From positions 62,001 to 126,000 of the forward strand of contig NZ_JABCQG010000001.1 in NCBI RefSeq assembly GCF_015244565.1: DNA of 64,000 bases. The letters run 5' to 3'. Under the pieces are notes generated by a model, which made no database searches, was not told the origin of the DNA, and saw nothing but the letters and a program-made list of their open reading frames with translations. This document shows positions 44,558-54,262 of the stretch, piece by piece (position 1 is the stretch's first letter; every line of letters starts with the position of its first letter). The DNA comes from Gluconobacter vitians (lineage in GTDB: Bacteria; Pseudomonadota; Alphaproteobacteria; Acetobacterales; Acetobacteraceae). Position numbers and translations under genes: made by a program.

Positions 44558-45327
44558 CAGGCTGTCTGCTTGTGCGCGGGCTCGCCTGAGAGCGGTTCAC
44601 GCCCATGCGCCATGATCAGATCATGCAGCGCCAGCGCGGCCTTCTGGACGGTTTCGCTGTCATATCCCTTGGCTACCAGCGCTACGCCGCCTGCGCCTCC
44701 TGGAAGGTGATAGGGGTAAGATCCCAGATCAATCGTCGGAAAATTCTTCTGCAATGCCGCCAGATCGGCTGCGAAATCGCCTTCCTTCAGTCCAGCCGCA
44801 TGCCAGCTTGCGGAAACGAGTGGCGCACCCTTTTCAAGCTGCGGCATCAGCCAGGCGACCATCGATGCAAAAATCGACGGTACCCCGGCCATGACATGCA
44901 CATTGCCAACGCTGAATCCGGGCGCGACCGAAACCGTATTAAGGATCGGCGTAGACCCTTCGGGCAGATAGGCCATGCGCTGGCGGGCGGCATTGAACCG
45001 GTCCGCCCCAAGAGCGGCTTCCAGCAGGCGGAAACTCTCCTCATGCCGGACCAGAGGTGCGTTCATGGCCTTTGCAACGCATTCAGCCGTGATGTCGTCA
45101 TGTGTCGGCCCGATGCCGCCGGACGTGAAAACGATGTCAAAGGCCGCGCTGCAGTCGCGAACAGTGCGGATGATGCGCTCTTCGATATCGGGAATGACCC
45201 GGACTTCCATGAGCCGGATGCCCTGTTTATTCAGGGCCTGGGCCAGAACCCGTGTGTTGGCATCCTGCGTGCGTCCCGAGAGGATCTCGTTGCCGATGAC
45301 GAGAAAACAGGCAGTTTTTTGAAGCAT
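44557..45327 (-). CDS. CinA-like molybdopterin-binding-domain protein
   Basis: The 256-residue product is a MoaB/MogA-fold protein of the CinA N-terminal (COG1058) group: FLVIGNEILSGRTQDANT, then FTSGGIGPTHDDITAECVAKA, and GNVHVMAGVPSIFASM. It lacks the C-terminal nicotinamide-nucleotide amidase (PncC) half of full CinA. Members of the group include ADP-ribose pyrophosphatases, but the activity here is not established. ATG 45327 has an AGGAG site eight bases upstream. Confidence 0.85.
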   Translation of the reverse strand: MLQKTACFLVIGNEILSGRTQDANTRVLAQALNKQGIRLMEVRVIPDIEERIIRTVRDCSAAFDIVFTSGGIGPTHDDITAECVAKAMNAPLVRHEESFRLLEAALGADRFNAARQRMAYLPEGSTPILNTVSVAPGFSVGNVHVMAGVPSIFASMVAWLMPQLEKGAPLVSASWHAAGLKEGDFAADLAALQKNFPTIDLGSYPYHLPGGAGGVALVAKGYDSETVQKAALALHDLIMAHGREPLSGEPAHKQTA

Positions 45328-45426
45328 GTGTCCGCTCCTGATAGTCTTCGCCACAGAACGTAACGGGTCGCCCCGCGTTGTCGAGGAGAAACCCGGCCTG
45401 AAATTCTGTTTTCGTCAGGAGCACAC

Positions 45427-46320
45427 ATGACCAGCACCACGCTTCACCAGCCCGAATGCATTCTCGATCTGCGCGCGACGCTGGGGGAGGGGCCTGTCTG
45501 GATTGCTGGTGAGAAATCCCTGTATTTCGTCGATATCCTGGAAGCGAAAATTCACCGCTTCACGCCTTCCAGCCGTGATCATCAGACATGGTCTGCGCCG
45601 GACCGTGTGGCGTTCCTTCTTCCCGTCGCTGACGGCACGTTCCTCGCCGGCATGCCGGACGGCCTGCGCCGTTTTGATCCGCGCACGGGCGGTTTTTCCG
45701 ATCATACGATCGTGGAAGCCGAAAAGCCCCGCAACCGCCTCAATGATGGCTGTGTCGATCCGCAGGGCCATGTCTGGTTCGGCACCATGGACGACGGCGA
45801 GGAGAACCCGTCCGGCTCGATCTATCGGATCGTGCATGACGAAAGCGGCCTGCATATCACCCATCACGACGAAGGCTATACCGTCTCCAACGGTCCCGCC
45901 GTCTCGCCATGCGGCAAGGTGCTCTATGTCTGCGACAGCCCGGAACAGACGATCTACGCTTTCGACATCAAAGAAGATGGCGATCTTGAAAATGAGCGTA
46001 TCTTCGCCCGTCTGGATGATGGCTATCCTGACGGGATCGTGACCGACAGCGAAGGGACTGTCTGGTGCGGAACCTGGGGCGGTGGGCGCGTGGCGCGTTT
46101 CAAGCCGGATGGTACGGAACTGCCACCGATTCCCATGCCTGTAACGAATGTCACGAAAGTCGCTTTCGGTGGTGATGACCTGAAAACGGTTTTCGTGACG
46201 ACAGCGCGCAAGGGACTGGAAGCCGAGACGCTCAAAAAGGAACCGCAGGCCGGCTCCCTGTTCGCCTTCCGTACGGATGTTTCGGGTGTCCCGCAGCAGG
46301 TCTTTCGCCTGAACGGCTGA
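45427..46320 (+). CDS. SMP-30/gluconolactonase/regucalcin-family lactonase
   Basis: The 297-residue product is a six-bladed beta-propeller. Conserved metal-site motifs are LGEGPVW (near 20), NRLNDGCVDPQGHVWFGTM (near 103-121), SNGPAVSP and YPDGIVTDSEG. Family members hydrolyse sugar lactones such as gluconolactone, which acetic acid bacteria make in quantity from glucose. No signal peptide is seen, so it is probably cytoplasmic. The exact lactone is not known. It is divergent from the CinA-like gene and ends two bases from the convergent Nudix fusion gene. Confidence 0.88.
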   Translation: MTSTTLHQPECILDLRATLGEGPVWIAGEKSLYFVDILEAKIHRFTPSSRDHQTWSAPDRVAFLLPVADGTFLAGMPDGLRRFDPRTGGFSDHTIVEAEKPRNRLNDGCVDPQGHVWFGTMDDGEENPSGSIYRIVHDESGLHITHHDEGYTVSNGPAVSPCGKVLYVCDSPEQTIYAFDIKEDGDLENERIFARLDDGYPDGIVTDSEGTVWCGTWGGGRVARFKPDGTELPPIPMPVTNVTKVAFGGDDLKTVFVTTARKGLEAETLKKEPQAGSLFAFRTDVSGVPQQVFRLNG

Positions 46321-46321
46321 C

Positions 46322-47329
46322 CTAGCCCAGAAGCTCCTGCAGAAGCGGGATCAGCGGAAGGTCAGGATCAGGCATGGTATAGCGGCCCAGATCAGAGGCC
46401 GCGACCCATTCCAGAGCCTGGCCTTCCCGAGGAATTGGCACACCCCGCCAGCGCCGCACCACATAAAGCGGCATCAGCAGATGGAACGGCCCGGCGTTTT
46501 CGCTGACGAATGTGAACGGCGCCAGACAGGCTCCGGATAGGTCAAGCCCGAGTTCCTCGCGCATTTCCCGGACCAGCGCCTGTTCAGGTGTTTCGTCCCG
46601 TTCGACCTTTCCGCCCGGAAACTCCCATAGCCCCGCAAGACGCTTTCCTTCCGGCCGACGTGCCAGAAGGATCCGTCCCTGCGTATCCAGAAGAGCCGCT
46701 GCCACAACCAGAAGTGTGCGCGGTTTTGTCTCCTGAGGCACAGGAGCCGCGACGGCCGGAGCAGGGGTGGACTCTGCAGCCGGAACGTCCTGCACCCCCG
46801 CAAGGAACGCGGCCCGCGTGAGTTCATACAGATCAACCGGGCATTCCTGCCCGCGGGACACGAACCGGCGGCTCGATGTTCCGGTTTTCTGAAAGCCCAG
46901 CTTCTTCAGAACGGCGGCAGAGGCCGCATTGTCCTGCGCTGCTGCAGCCGTGAGCTTTTCCAGTTTCAGAACTGTCAGGCCCCACTCCACGACCCGCTGT
47001 CCTGCCAGCGTCGTGATGCCCTGTCCCCACGCCGAGGGCGCCAGCCAGTACCCCAGAGACCCTGCGCGCCGGTCATCGGACAGCACGAGCCCCATGGCCC
47101 CGAGCAGGGTGCCTTCCCGGGTGATGGCAAAATGATGGGCGTTTCCCTGCGCGCTGTCCCTGCGCGTGGACTCGATCCACTCCGCCGCCAGTTCCCGTGG
47201 ATAGGGAAAAGGCAGGCTGCTGAGCATCCGGACAACGCTCCAGTCATTGACCAGACGGTGAATGGCCGGCGCGTCCTCCGGCTGCAGGGCGCGGAGAACG
47301 AGCGTCCCTGCCTTGAGGTCTGGAGTCAT
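46322..47329 (-). CDS. GNAT acetyltransferase-Nudix (MutT-like) fusion
   Basis: The 335-residue product has two domains. Residues about 8-172 are a GNAT acetyltransferase of the RimJ/RimL type ([18 protein letters not shown], then [13 protein letters not shown] acetyl-CoA region and [12 protein letters not shown]). A Pro/Ala linker (about 180-203) leads to a MutT-like Nudix domain (about 204-335) with an intact box: [20 protein letters not shown], then ELGL. The Nudix half resembles 8-oxo-dGTP pyrophosphatase. ATG 47329 lies one base after the Rieske gene stop; the open frame further upstream overlaps that gene. Confidence 0.88.
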   Translation of the reverse strand: MTPDLKAGTLVLRALQPEDAPAIHRLVNDWSVVRMLSSLPFPYPRELAAEWIESTRRDSAQGNAHHFAITREGTLLGAMGLVLSDDRRAGSLGYWLAPSAWGQGITTLAGQRVVEWGLTVLKLEKLTAAAAQDNAASAAVLKKLGFQKTGTSSRRFVSRGQECPVDLYELTRAAFLAGVQDVPAAESTPAPAVAAPVPQETKPRTLLVVAAALLDTQGRILLARRPEGKRLAGLWEFPGGKVERDETPEQALVREMREELGLDLSGACLAPFTFVSENAGPFHLLMPLYVVRRWRGVPIPREGQALEWVAASDLGRYTMPDPDLPLIPLLQELLG

Positions 47330-47330
47330 G

Positions 47331-48491
47331 TCAGGGCGCGGAACCCTGCGGCCTGTCGGAAGGTTCCATCGGCACGCCACACCGTGCCAGCAGGCGACGC
47401 AGCATGTTGATGACCGGGAAGACTTCCTGGTTGTGGTCGCCGCCGAGTTCGTTCCACGCGGCCTGCTCCAGTTCCACGATGTCTCGGTCTTCCTTGAAGA
47501 TCCGCTCGGTGAATGCAATCAGGAACGGCCAGGCGATGTCCAGAACCAGCTTCGCCTTCGGACGACGGATCGACAGCAGCCCGAACACGCGGCACGTCTT
47601 TTCTTCCACGTCCTGCGGCACATAGACGATCCACAGATCCATGACCGGCGGCTCATCGCCCGTTGCGATGCGCAGCGTCTGGTACGGATATTCCGTCCGG
47701 ATCGTCATGACGTCCTTGTGGGCGTATTTCTCGCTGGCATCGCGGCGTTCACCGAAGATGAACGTCTCGCCCCAGGGCTGCTTGCCACTGGTCCGCGCAA
47801 AGCTGTAGCGCGCCTCGACCAGCGTGGGCTCATCCTTGCCGCCAAGGAAGCGCGGCTTCATCTGGCCCATCTGCTTCATGTGCATGAACTGATGGTTCAT
47901 ATCCATCAGGTTCTCATGCATGAAACTGTAATGGCAGCCGACCGTCTCACCGAAACGGCGCGTTTTGTATTCGGGGTTGCCGACCGAGCCCAGCTGCGGA
48001 AACGGCATGCTCTCGGCCTTTGCCGGATCGCCCGGGAAGATGAAGATCAGTCCGCCTTCCTCACGGCATGGATAGGTCCGCACACCGTTCGGAAGCTTGC
48101 CCTTGCCCAGATAGGGCACATCAATGCAGCGGCCCGAACGCCCATAGGCCCAGCCGTGATAGCAGCACTGGACCGCTTCACCGCTTACCTTGCCGAGACT
48201 GAGCGGAACCTGCCGGTGCGCACAGCGGTCCTCCAGCGCAAACACGGTGCCGTCCATCGGGCGGACCAGCGCGATCGGCTGTCCGGCATAGCGTGTTCCG
48301 ATGGTCTTGCCGCGCTTGAGTTCGCGCGACCAGGCGACGGGATACCAGTAATCGGGATTGGAGCGGATGCGCCGCAGATCCCCGGTCTTCCGAACCACCT
48401 CTTCTACCGGGGAGAACTCACCGATATTCGGGTCGATGACGTGGTCGGCGCCCTGTGTGGCGTCAGAGGAGGCAGAGACGGTCTGCGACAT
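47331..48491 (-). CDS. Rieske non-heme iron oxygenase, VanA-type alpha subunit
   Basis: The 386-residue product has an N-terminal Rieske domain with [2Fe-2S] ligands Cys90, His92, Cys109 and His112, and a mononuclear-iron domain with Asp197, His200 and His204 ([11 protein letters not shown]). A C-terminal [14 protein letters not shown] segment resembles vanillate O-demethylase and related oxygenases. The reductase partner is not adjacent. The substrate is unknown. The gene is the first of a pair with the GNAT-Nudix fusion, which starts one base after its stop. Confidence 0.88.
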   Translation of the reverse strand: MSQTVSASSDATQGADHVIDPNIGEFSPVEEVVRKTGDLRRIRSNPDYWYPVAWSRELKRGKTIGTRYAGQPIALVRPMDGTVFALEDRCAHRQVPLSLGKVSGEAVQCCYHGWAYGRSGRCIDVPYLGKGKLPNGVRTYPCREEGGLIFIFPGDPAKAESMPFPQLGSVGNPEYKTRRFGETVGCHYSFMHENLMDMNHQFMHMKQMGQMKPRFLGGKDEPTLVEARYSFARTSGKQPWGETFIFGERRDASEKYAHKDVMTIRTEYPYQTLRIATGDEPPVMDLWIVYVPQDVEEKTCRVFGLLSIRRPKAKLVLDIAWPFLIAFTERIFKEDRDIVELEQAAWNELGGDHNQEVFPVINMLRRLLARCGVPMEPSDRPQGSAP

Positions 48492-48744
48492 GAGTATCCT
48501 GATCCAAGATGAAACCGCGACATTTTCAAATGCGCACAGAACCTAACAGGCAAAGCCCTAGTTCAGGAAGAGATCATTCGCATCATTCAGATCGCGTCTT
48601 TCCCGCAACATGCAGCAGAAAAACCACCCTTTTCGTGTCATTGAAACATCATCTTGCAGGACTGGCGCTTTTCCGGGCGGGCAGGCACGTTTAGGAGACC
48701 GCTTCCCACAGATCATAAATCCCCATTTCGGAGTTTCGGCCACG

Positions 48745-51144
48745 GTGCGAACCAGATCCCTGCTTCTTTCCTCCATCGCACTGTTTGCAGTCCGTCAGTC
48801 GGCTCTGGCTGCCGATCTTCATGTCGTTCACCATCATCCGGCATCAAAGGAGAAGGCTCACGTTACCGCGTCTGCGCCGGCCGTGCAGGGTCGGAAGACT
48901 GCCGCACCAGCCCGCCACCGCACGACGGAGCTGGATGCCCATGCGACGGAAAGCGTGGCCGTTACCGGGCGCCAGCTGACCGGACGTGACGCCGAGCAGG
49001 CCGTCTCCAAGGCCATCATGCGCCAGTATGTTCCGGGAACCAGCGCCTACAAGATGCTGGACCGCACGCCAGGCGTGAGCTTCACCTCCACTGATCCGTT
49101 CGGAATCGACAGCTTCGGTGCCAATCTCTACGTGCGCGGGTTCTTCATGAACCAGATGGGCGTCACGGTGGATGGCGTGCCGCTGAACGACCAGACGTAC
49201 CAGTCCGTCAGTGGCATGAGCCTCGCCTCCGCCATCATCCCCGACGACATCCAGTCCATGCGCATGTCGCAGGGCGCAGGTTCGGTCGAACTGCCCTCGA
49301 CCAACACGCTGGGCGGCACGATCCAGATTGGCTCCTCGGACCCCGAGGACAAGCGCGGCGGCAAGGTCAGCCAGTCCTTTGGCAGTTATGGCTCGTACCG
49401 CACCTATGTCCGTCTGGACTCCGGCAAGCTGAACCCGACCGGCACGAAGTTCTACACGTCCTATGCCCGCACCGATGAAGGCATGTGGATGGGGGGCGGC
49501 GACCAGTTCATGCAGCAGGTCGATGCCAAGCTCGTCCAGCCGATCAACGAACGCAGCCGCATGTCGGCCTTCTTCAACTGGTCCAGCCTGGCCCAGTGGA
49601 ACTATCCGGATACATCCATCGGCATCCTGAAGAACCTTGGCTGGCGCACGCCGCATCTCTATCCGAATTACGGACTGGCCTACGGGATCGCCAACGGCAC
49701 GAGCGCGCTGCCGGCCGGTTACGGGAATGTGCCGGGCATCGATGGCTCCAACATCGCCATGTATGACGGCGGCCAGGCCGAAACCAATTATATGGGCGGT
49801 CTGCATTTCGACCTCGCCCTGACCGATCACCTGACCTGGAACACCACGATCTACGGTCACAGCCAGACGGGCTATTACAGCTATACTGACTCGGACGATC
49901 CCTCGCCGAACGGCGCGCCGTTCTCCGAAGAAGTCTGGCAGAACCGTCAGGAGCGTTACGGTCTCGACACCAGCCTGCGCTACAAATGGGGCCGCCATAC
50001 CTTCGAGGGCGGCGTCTGGTACGAGAACAACAACCAGCAGGCAGGGCTATTCAATTACCAGCAGCCGCTTCTGGGGCAGGGGGCGCCGCTCAAGGCCGTT
50101 GGGCCTTATGACGTTTATGGCCCGGCCTTCCTCGAAGGCTACAACTTCCAGTGGACCACGAATGTCATGCAGTTCCACCTGCAGGACAGCATCCAGCTCG
50201 CCCAGGGCCTGACGTTGCATGCCGGCTTCAAGTCCATGACCGCGACGACTTCCGGCGGTGCGCAGTACAATAATGCTGACTGGACAGGCGCCGATGCTCT
50301 GCCGAACGGTTCCCTGACGGCCTCACAGGCCTTCCTGCCGCACGTCAATCTGGACTGGCACATCAACCGCCACCACGAGATTTATGTGGACGTGGCCGAG
50401 AACATGCGCGCCTATGAGGTCTCGGCCTATGGCGTGGCGAACTCGGTCTATTCCGTGCAGGATCAGGCTACGTTCCAGGCCCAGAAGAAGTCTCTTGAGC
50501 CGTCCAAGGCGTGGGTCTATCTCGGCGGCTATCGCTATACGTCGAAATACCTTCAGGCGAACGCCACCGTCTATCACGCCAGCCTGATCCATCCGATCCT
50601 GGCGGCCGCGGTCGGCTCCCTGACCAATCCGGTCTCGCAGGTCATTGATTTCGGCCATATCTCCATGACGGGTGCGAATGGTGACATCACCATCACGCCG
50701 ATCGACGGCCTGAGCATCAGCAACAACCTGAGCTACAACAAGGGGACGTACGACCGGAACGTTGATACGGTCGGCGGCTATTACGCGCTGGCTGGCAAGA
50801 ATATCGTCAACTATCCGGCGTGGATGTACAAAACATCCGTGGCCTATAGCTGGAAGGGCATGACGGCGCATTTCGACGCAAATTACTACAGCCGCCGCTA
50901 CTACAGCTTCATGAATGACACTTCGATCGGCGGTTACTGGCTCGCCAACGCCGGCGCACAGTACCGTTTCGGCAAGTTGAGCGTCCTCAAGGACGTCACG
51001 GCAAGCTTCAACGTCTATAACCTGTTCAACACCAAATACATCTCCATGATGGGTGAGAACGACAATCCTGCCGTAGGCGATTACCAGTCCATGGAACGCG
51101 GTCCCGTCCGCGAATTCTTCGGTACCATCAGCGCGTCGTTCTGA
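48745..51144 (+). CDS. TonB-dependent outer membrane receptor
   Basis: The product (799 residues from GTG 48745) has a signal peptide (RTRSLLLSSIALFAVRQSALAAD). A plug domain (about 105-210) shows MLDRTPGVSFTSTDPFGIDSFG, LYVRGFFMNQMGVTVDGVPLND and LPSTNTLGGTIQIGSS. A large beta-barrel rich in aromatic strand ends follows and terminates in EFFGTISASF. It imports a siderophore or other ligand; which is unknown. Frames upstream to 48610 exist but precede the signal peptide. It is divergent from the Rieske gene. Confidence 0.9.
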   Translation: MRTRSLLLSSIALFAVRQSALAADLHVVHHHPASKEKAHVTASAPAVQGRKTAAPARHRTTELDAHATESVAVTGRQLTGRDAEQAVSKAIMRQYVPGTSAYKMLDRTPGVSFTSTDPFGIDSFGANLYVRGFFMNQMGVTVDGVPLNDQTYQSVSGMSLASAIIPDDIQSMRMSQGAGSVELPSTNTLGGTIQIGSSDPEDKRGGKVSQSFGSYGSYRTYVRLDSGKLNPTGTKFYTSYARTDEGMWMGGGDQFMQQVDAKLVQPINERSRMSAFFNWSSLAQWNYPDTSIGILKNLGWRTPHLYPNYGLAYGIANGTSALPAGYGNVPGIDGSNIAMYDGGQAETNYMGGLHFDLALTDHLTWNTTIYGHSQTGYYSYTDSDDPSPNGAPFSEEVWQNRQERYGLDTSLRYKWGRHTFEGGVWYENNNQQAGLFNYQQPLLGQGAPLKAVGPYDVYGPAFLEGYNFQWTTNVMQFHLQDSIQLAQGLTLHAGFKSMTATTSGGAQYNNADWTGADALPNGSLTASQAFLPHVNLDWHINRHHEIYVDVAENMRAYEVSAYGVANSVYSVQDQATFQAQKKSLEPSKAWVYLGGYRYTSKYLQANATVYHASLIHPILAAAVGSLTNPVSQVIDFGHISMTGANGDITITPIDGLSISNNLSYNKGTYDRNVDTVGGYYALAGKNIVNYPAWMYKTSVAYSWKGMTAHFDANYYSRRYYSFMNDTSIGGYWLANAGAQYRFGKLSVLKDVTASFNVYNLFNTKYISMMGENDNPAVGDYQSMERGPVREFFGTISASF

Positions 51145-51156
51145 CAGGCGCATAAC

Positions 51157-51188
51157 AAAAACGGCGGGGTCTGTGCCCCGCCGTTTTT
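51157..51188 (+). terminator. Terminator of the TonB receptor gene
   Basis: A 13-bp stem, AAAAACGGCGGGG with CCCCGCCGTTTTT, has a 6-base loop and ends in a T run. It lies between convergent genes and could act in both directions. Confidence 0.92.
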
Positions 51189-51208
51189 TGATTCAAACCA
51201 ACTGTTTT

Positions 51209-52078
51209 TCATCCCTGAGGAATACCTAGTTCGGCGCTCAGATCGCTGATGAACTGCGAGGCCACACGACCCGAGCGGCTGCCTCGCGCCATCGCCCATT
51301 GCAGGGCTTTCCGGCGGAGCTCATCGCGCGGAACCGGCAGCTTGTAATAAGCCGCATAGGCTTCGACGATCGCCAGATAATCGTCCTGCGTCGCACCATA
51401 CAGCCCGATCCACAGGCCGAACCGGTCCGAAAGCGAGACCTTTTCCTCAATCGCCTCGGATGGATTGATTGCGCTTCCCGTCTCGTTCTCGATCATGTCC
51501 CGTGGCATCAGGTGACGCCGGTTCGACGTCGCATAGATCAGGACATTTTCCGGCCGGCCACCGATCCCGCCATCGAGAACGGATTTGAGCGACTTGTAAT
51601 CCGCATCCTGGCTTTCGAAGGAAAGGTCATCGCAGAACAGGATGCAGCGGCGTTTCGTGGTGCGCAGGACGGCCAGCAGCTTCGGCAGCGAAGACAACTC
51701 GTCCCGCTGGATCTCGATCAGCGCGAGTGTGCCCCCGCCCTTTGCCCGCTGCTCTTCGTTCACTGCTGCGACGGACGCCTTCACCAGCGAGGACTTGCCC
51801 ATTCCGCGCGCGCCCCAGAGCATCACGTTATTGGCGCTGAAGCCTTCCGCGAAATGCCGGGTATTGGTCATGACCTGATCCATCTGCCGTTTCACGCCCT
51901 GAAGCAGCGACAGTGGTACGCCCGAAACTTTCTCCACCGGTGTCAGAACACCCAGAGCGGCCTGCCACAGGAAGGCGTCATGTTTATGCAGGATGTCCGC
52001 ACTCGGCGGGGGCGGGCTCATCCGCTCCAGACTGTCGGCAATACGTTCGAGAACACTAAGCAGGGCATGGTCGGTCAT
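51209..52078 (-). CDS. DUF815-type ATP-binding protein
   Basis: The 289-residue product is an AAA-like P-loop ATPase of the DUF815 family. It has Walker A GARGMGKSSL (near 88), Walker B ILFCDDLSFE (near 147), a sensor 1 stretch VLIYATSNRRHLMPRDM and an Arg-rich C-terminal part. Family members are widely conserved; the role is unclear. ATG 52078 gives the family N-terminus (TDHALLSVLERIADSL), although its ribosome-binding site is weak and ATG 52114 is also in frame. Confidence 0.85.
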   Translation of the reverse strand: MTDHALLSVLERIADSLERMSPPPPSADILHKHDAFLWQAALGVLTPVEKVSGVPLSLLQGVKRQMDQVMTNTRHFAEGFSANNVMLWGARGMGKSSLVKASVAAVNEEQRAKGGGTLALIEIQRDELSSLPKLLAVLRTTKRRCILFCDDLSFESQDADYKSLKSVLDGGIGGRPENVLIYATSNRRHLMPRDMIENETGSAINPSEAIEEKVSLSDRFGLWIGLYGATQDDYLAIVEAYAAYYKLPVPRDELRRKALQWAMARGSRSGRVASQFISDLSAELGIPQG

Positions 52079-52197
52079 GGAAAACGGTCCCGAAACGAAA
52101 GGAGTTGAGATCAAAAGACATCGGCGCCGTGCTTGACGGGCAGCCCCCGGACGATATGGTCCCCGCCAGCTTCACTCAAGACTGGACCCTTACATCC

Positions 52198-52542
52198 ATG
52201 AGCAGTCTGTTCATTTCTTCCGCCCAGGCCGCCGATGGTGGTGGCCTGCTGTCCAATCCGCAGGTGCTTCAGTTCGCCCCGATGATTTTCATCTTCGTGG
52301 TGTTCTATTTCCTGCTCATCCGTCCCCAGCAGCAGCGCGCCCGCAAGCTGCGTGACGAGCAGGGCTCCCTGCGCCGCGGTGACCGGATCGTGACGGCAGG
52401 CGGTATCGTCGGCGTCGTACAGGCCACCCGTGATGACAGCGACGAAGTGGATGTCGAGATCGCCCAGGGCGTACGTGTGAAGATCGTCCGCAGCACGATC
52501 ACGAACATCATGCCGCGCGACAAGCCCGCCAACGATTCCTGA
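52198..52542 (+). CDS. yajC: Sec translocase accessory subunit YajC
   Basis: YajC associates with SecDF to assist Sec export. The 114-residue product has a short N-terminus, one transmembrane helix (about 26-46, FAPMIFIFVVFYFLLI), the characteristic RPQQQRARKL motif, and a C-terminal cytoplasmic domain with GDRIVTAGGIVG. ATG 52198 gives the usual length; the frame is open to 52105 without family similarity. secD and secF, often next in line, are not here; a terminator follows instead. Confidence 0.93.
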   Translation: MSSLFISSAQAADGGGLLSNPQVLQFAPMIFIFVVFYFLLIRPQQQRARKLRDEQGSLRRGDRIVTAGGIVGVVQATRDDSDEVDVEIAQGVRVKIVRSTITNIMPRDKPANDS

Positions 52543-52570
52543 TCCGGTCTTTCAAAAGGCCCGTTCATGC

Positions 52571-52610
52571 AAAACGCCCCGCCCGGAAAACCGGACGGGG
52601 CGTTTTTTTT
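52571..52610. terminator. Terminator between yajC and sodB
   Basis: ACGCCCCG, one mismatch, then CCGG pairs with CCGG and CGGGGCGT around an AAAA loop. The hairpin is followed by eight Ts on the plus strand and preceded by AAAA, so it can end both yajC and the convergent sodB transcript. Confidence 0.9.
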
Positions 52611-52632
52611 ATTCTGATGGACCCGGAAGGGA

Positions 52633-53241
52633 TCAGGCAGACTTCAGCTCGGCTTCCGCGAACTCGTAGTTGGCGAGCTTGTCCAGATAGTTCGTGATGT
52701 AGTCCGGACGACGGTTGCGGAAATCGAGGTAGTAGGCGTGCTCCCACACGTCGAGGCCCAGCAGCGCCTTGCCCTGACCTTCGGCCAGCGGGTTGGAGCC
52801 GTTTGCCGTCTTCGTGACAGCCAGCTTGCCGGTCTTGTCCAGCACCAGCCAGGCCCAGCCGGAGCCGAACTGCGTCGTGGCGGCCTGCTTGAAGAGCTTC
52901 TTGAACTCTTCGACGGAACCGAAGTCTTCAGCGATCTTCTTTTCCAGACCGGTCGGGATCTGACCGCCCTTGGGGGACAGGTTCTTCCAGAACAGGATGT
53001 GGTTCCAGTGCTGGCCTGCGTTGTTGAAGACCGGAGCGATCTCGGGCTTGCCGTAGGAGAACGCGATGATCTCCTCAAGCGTCTTGCCAGCCAGTTCCGG
53101 CTTGCTCTCGACGAAACCGTTCAGCGCCGTGACATAGGCCTGATGGTGCTTGTCGTGGTGCAGTTCCAGCGTTTCCTGGCACATGCCGGCACCGGCGAGA
53201 GCGTTTTCTGCGTAGGGCAGGGGGGGAAGTTCGAAAGCCAT
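52633..53241 (-). CDS. sodB: Superoxide dismutase (Fe/Mn type)
   Basis: SodB converts superoxide to hydrogen peroxide and oxygen. The 202-residue product has the family metal ligands in LHHDKHH (near 28), QHWNH (near 77), and DVWEHAYY (Asp and His near 160). The FELPPLPYAENAL N-terminus and lack of signal peptide indicate a cytoplasmic enzyme. GQHWNHILFW and the residues near the metal suggest the Fe type, but Fe versus Mn cannot be fixed by sequence. A hairpin lies in its short leader. Confidence 0.95.
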   Translation of the reverse strand: MAFELPPLPYAENALAGAGMCQETLELHHDKHHQAYVTALNGFVESKPELAGKTLEEIIAFSYGKPEIAPVFNNAGQHWNHILFWKNLSPKGGQIPTGLEKKIAEDFGSVEEFKKLFKQAATTQFGSGWAWLVLDKTGKLAVTKTANGSNPLAEGQGKALLGLDVWEHAYYLDFRNRRPDYITNYLDKLANYEFAEAELKSA

Positions 53242-53267
53242 GATGTCACTCCTTGGCAGAATAAGAC

Positions 53268-53297
53268 GAGGAGACCGTCCTCAGGGACGGTCGCTCC
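53268..53297 (-). other. Hairpin between the oxidoreductase gene and sodB
   Basis: A perfect 8-bp stem, GACCGTCC with GGACGGTC (53273-53280 and 53285-53292), has a 4-base loop and short flanking AGGA/TCCT pairing. It lies between the stop of the upstream gene and the sodB start, followed on the minus strand by a T-rich stretch (CTCGTCTTATTCT). It may be a weak terminator of the upstream gene or part of the sodB leader. Confidence 0.35.
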
Positions 53298-53309
53298 TGC
53301 ATATCGTTC

Positions 53310-54182
53310 TCATTTATGGGGAAGATTGGCAACGCTGTGTTCCATCGCACCGATGAGGGCCGAATAGTCCTCATTTGCATGCTGACGGTTTGAAAGGGCC
53401 AGCGCCTGATCGGCAACCGCCATGCCCGGCATGAATGCGCCGACCTTGCGTCCGGCATCCAGCAGCAGTCCCATATCCTTGGACATGAGGCGGGTCGGGA
53501 ACTGGGACGGGAACTCGCGGTTCTGGCCCATCTTCAGCTTGCGCTTGTGATGCGGGCTGACAACGGCCACCTGCTGAAGCGTCTCGAACACGACATCGCG
53601 ATCCAGCCCTGCGGCAAGTCCGTAGGTCACACCTTCTGCGATGATGTTGAGCGTGGCGCCCATCACGCCGTTCACAACCAGCTTCAGTCGGGCGGCAGAA
53701 CCGGCAGGACCGGCATGGATCGTCAGTTTTCCAATCACGTCCAGGACCGGCTGGGCGCGCTTGACCACGGCATCATCGCCGCCGACCAGCATGACCAGAT
53801 CACCCGTCTCGGCTTCAGGCGTGCTACCGGACATGGGAGCGTCGAGCAGTGAAAACCCATGTTCGGCAGCAAGCCTTGCAAAAGCGTCGGCCTGATCGGG
53901 AGAAACAGTGGAGGTATCGAGAACGAGCTTGTCGGGTGTCAGTCCGGCAAGGGCACCGTTCTCACCATGAAGCGACTGGTTTTCCGCAGCGTCATTCGGC
54001 ACACAGAAAATGATGACATCCGCTGCCTCTGCGATGGCGCGTGGCGATGGCAGCATTTCCGTCTCGTCTTTGCCGCCCGATGGGGCAAACGCCACAACCG
54101 GATAACCGGCTTTCCGAAGATTGGCCCCCATACGCTGGGCCATGGCACCGTAACCGATAAAACCGATCTTTGGACTGGACAT
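53310..54182 (-). CDS. 3-hydroxyisobutyrate dehydrogenase-family oxidoreductase
   Basis: The 290-residue product belongs to the beta-hydroxyacid dehydrogenases: N-terminal Rossmann fold [18 protein letters not shown], substrate-binding [18 protein letters not shown], and the catalytic-Lys helix [13 protein letters not shown]. The C-terminal helical domain has [12 protein letters not shown]. The substrate (3-hydroxyisobutyrate, glyoxylate-type or tartronate semialdehyde) is unknown. ATG 54182 has an AGGAG site nine bases upstream, which decides against in-frame starts further upstream. Confidence 0.9.
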   Translation of the reverse strand: MSSPKIGFIGYGAMAQRMGANLRKAGYPVVAFAPSGGKDETEMLPSPRAIAEAADVIIFCVPNDAAENQSLHGENGALAGLTPDKLVLDTSTVSPDQADAFARLAAEHGFSLLDAPMSGSTPEAETGDLVMLVGGDDAVVKRAQPVLDVIGKLTIHAGPAGSAARLKLVVNGVMGATLNIIAEGVTYGLAAGLDRDVVFETLQQVAVVSPHHKRKLKMGQNREFPSQFPTRLMSKDMGLLLDAGRKVGAFMPGMAVADQALALSNRQHANEDYSALIGAMEHSVANLPHK

Positions 54183-54262
54183 GGAAACTGGCTCCTTGTG
54201 ATGCGTTGCAACAGACTCACGCATCATGGGTGCCAGAGTTTCGCAAAATCCGGAAATTGATC

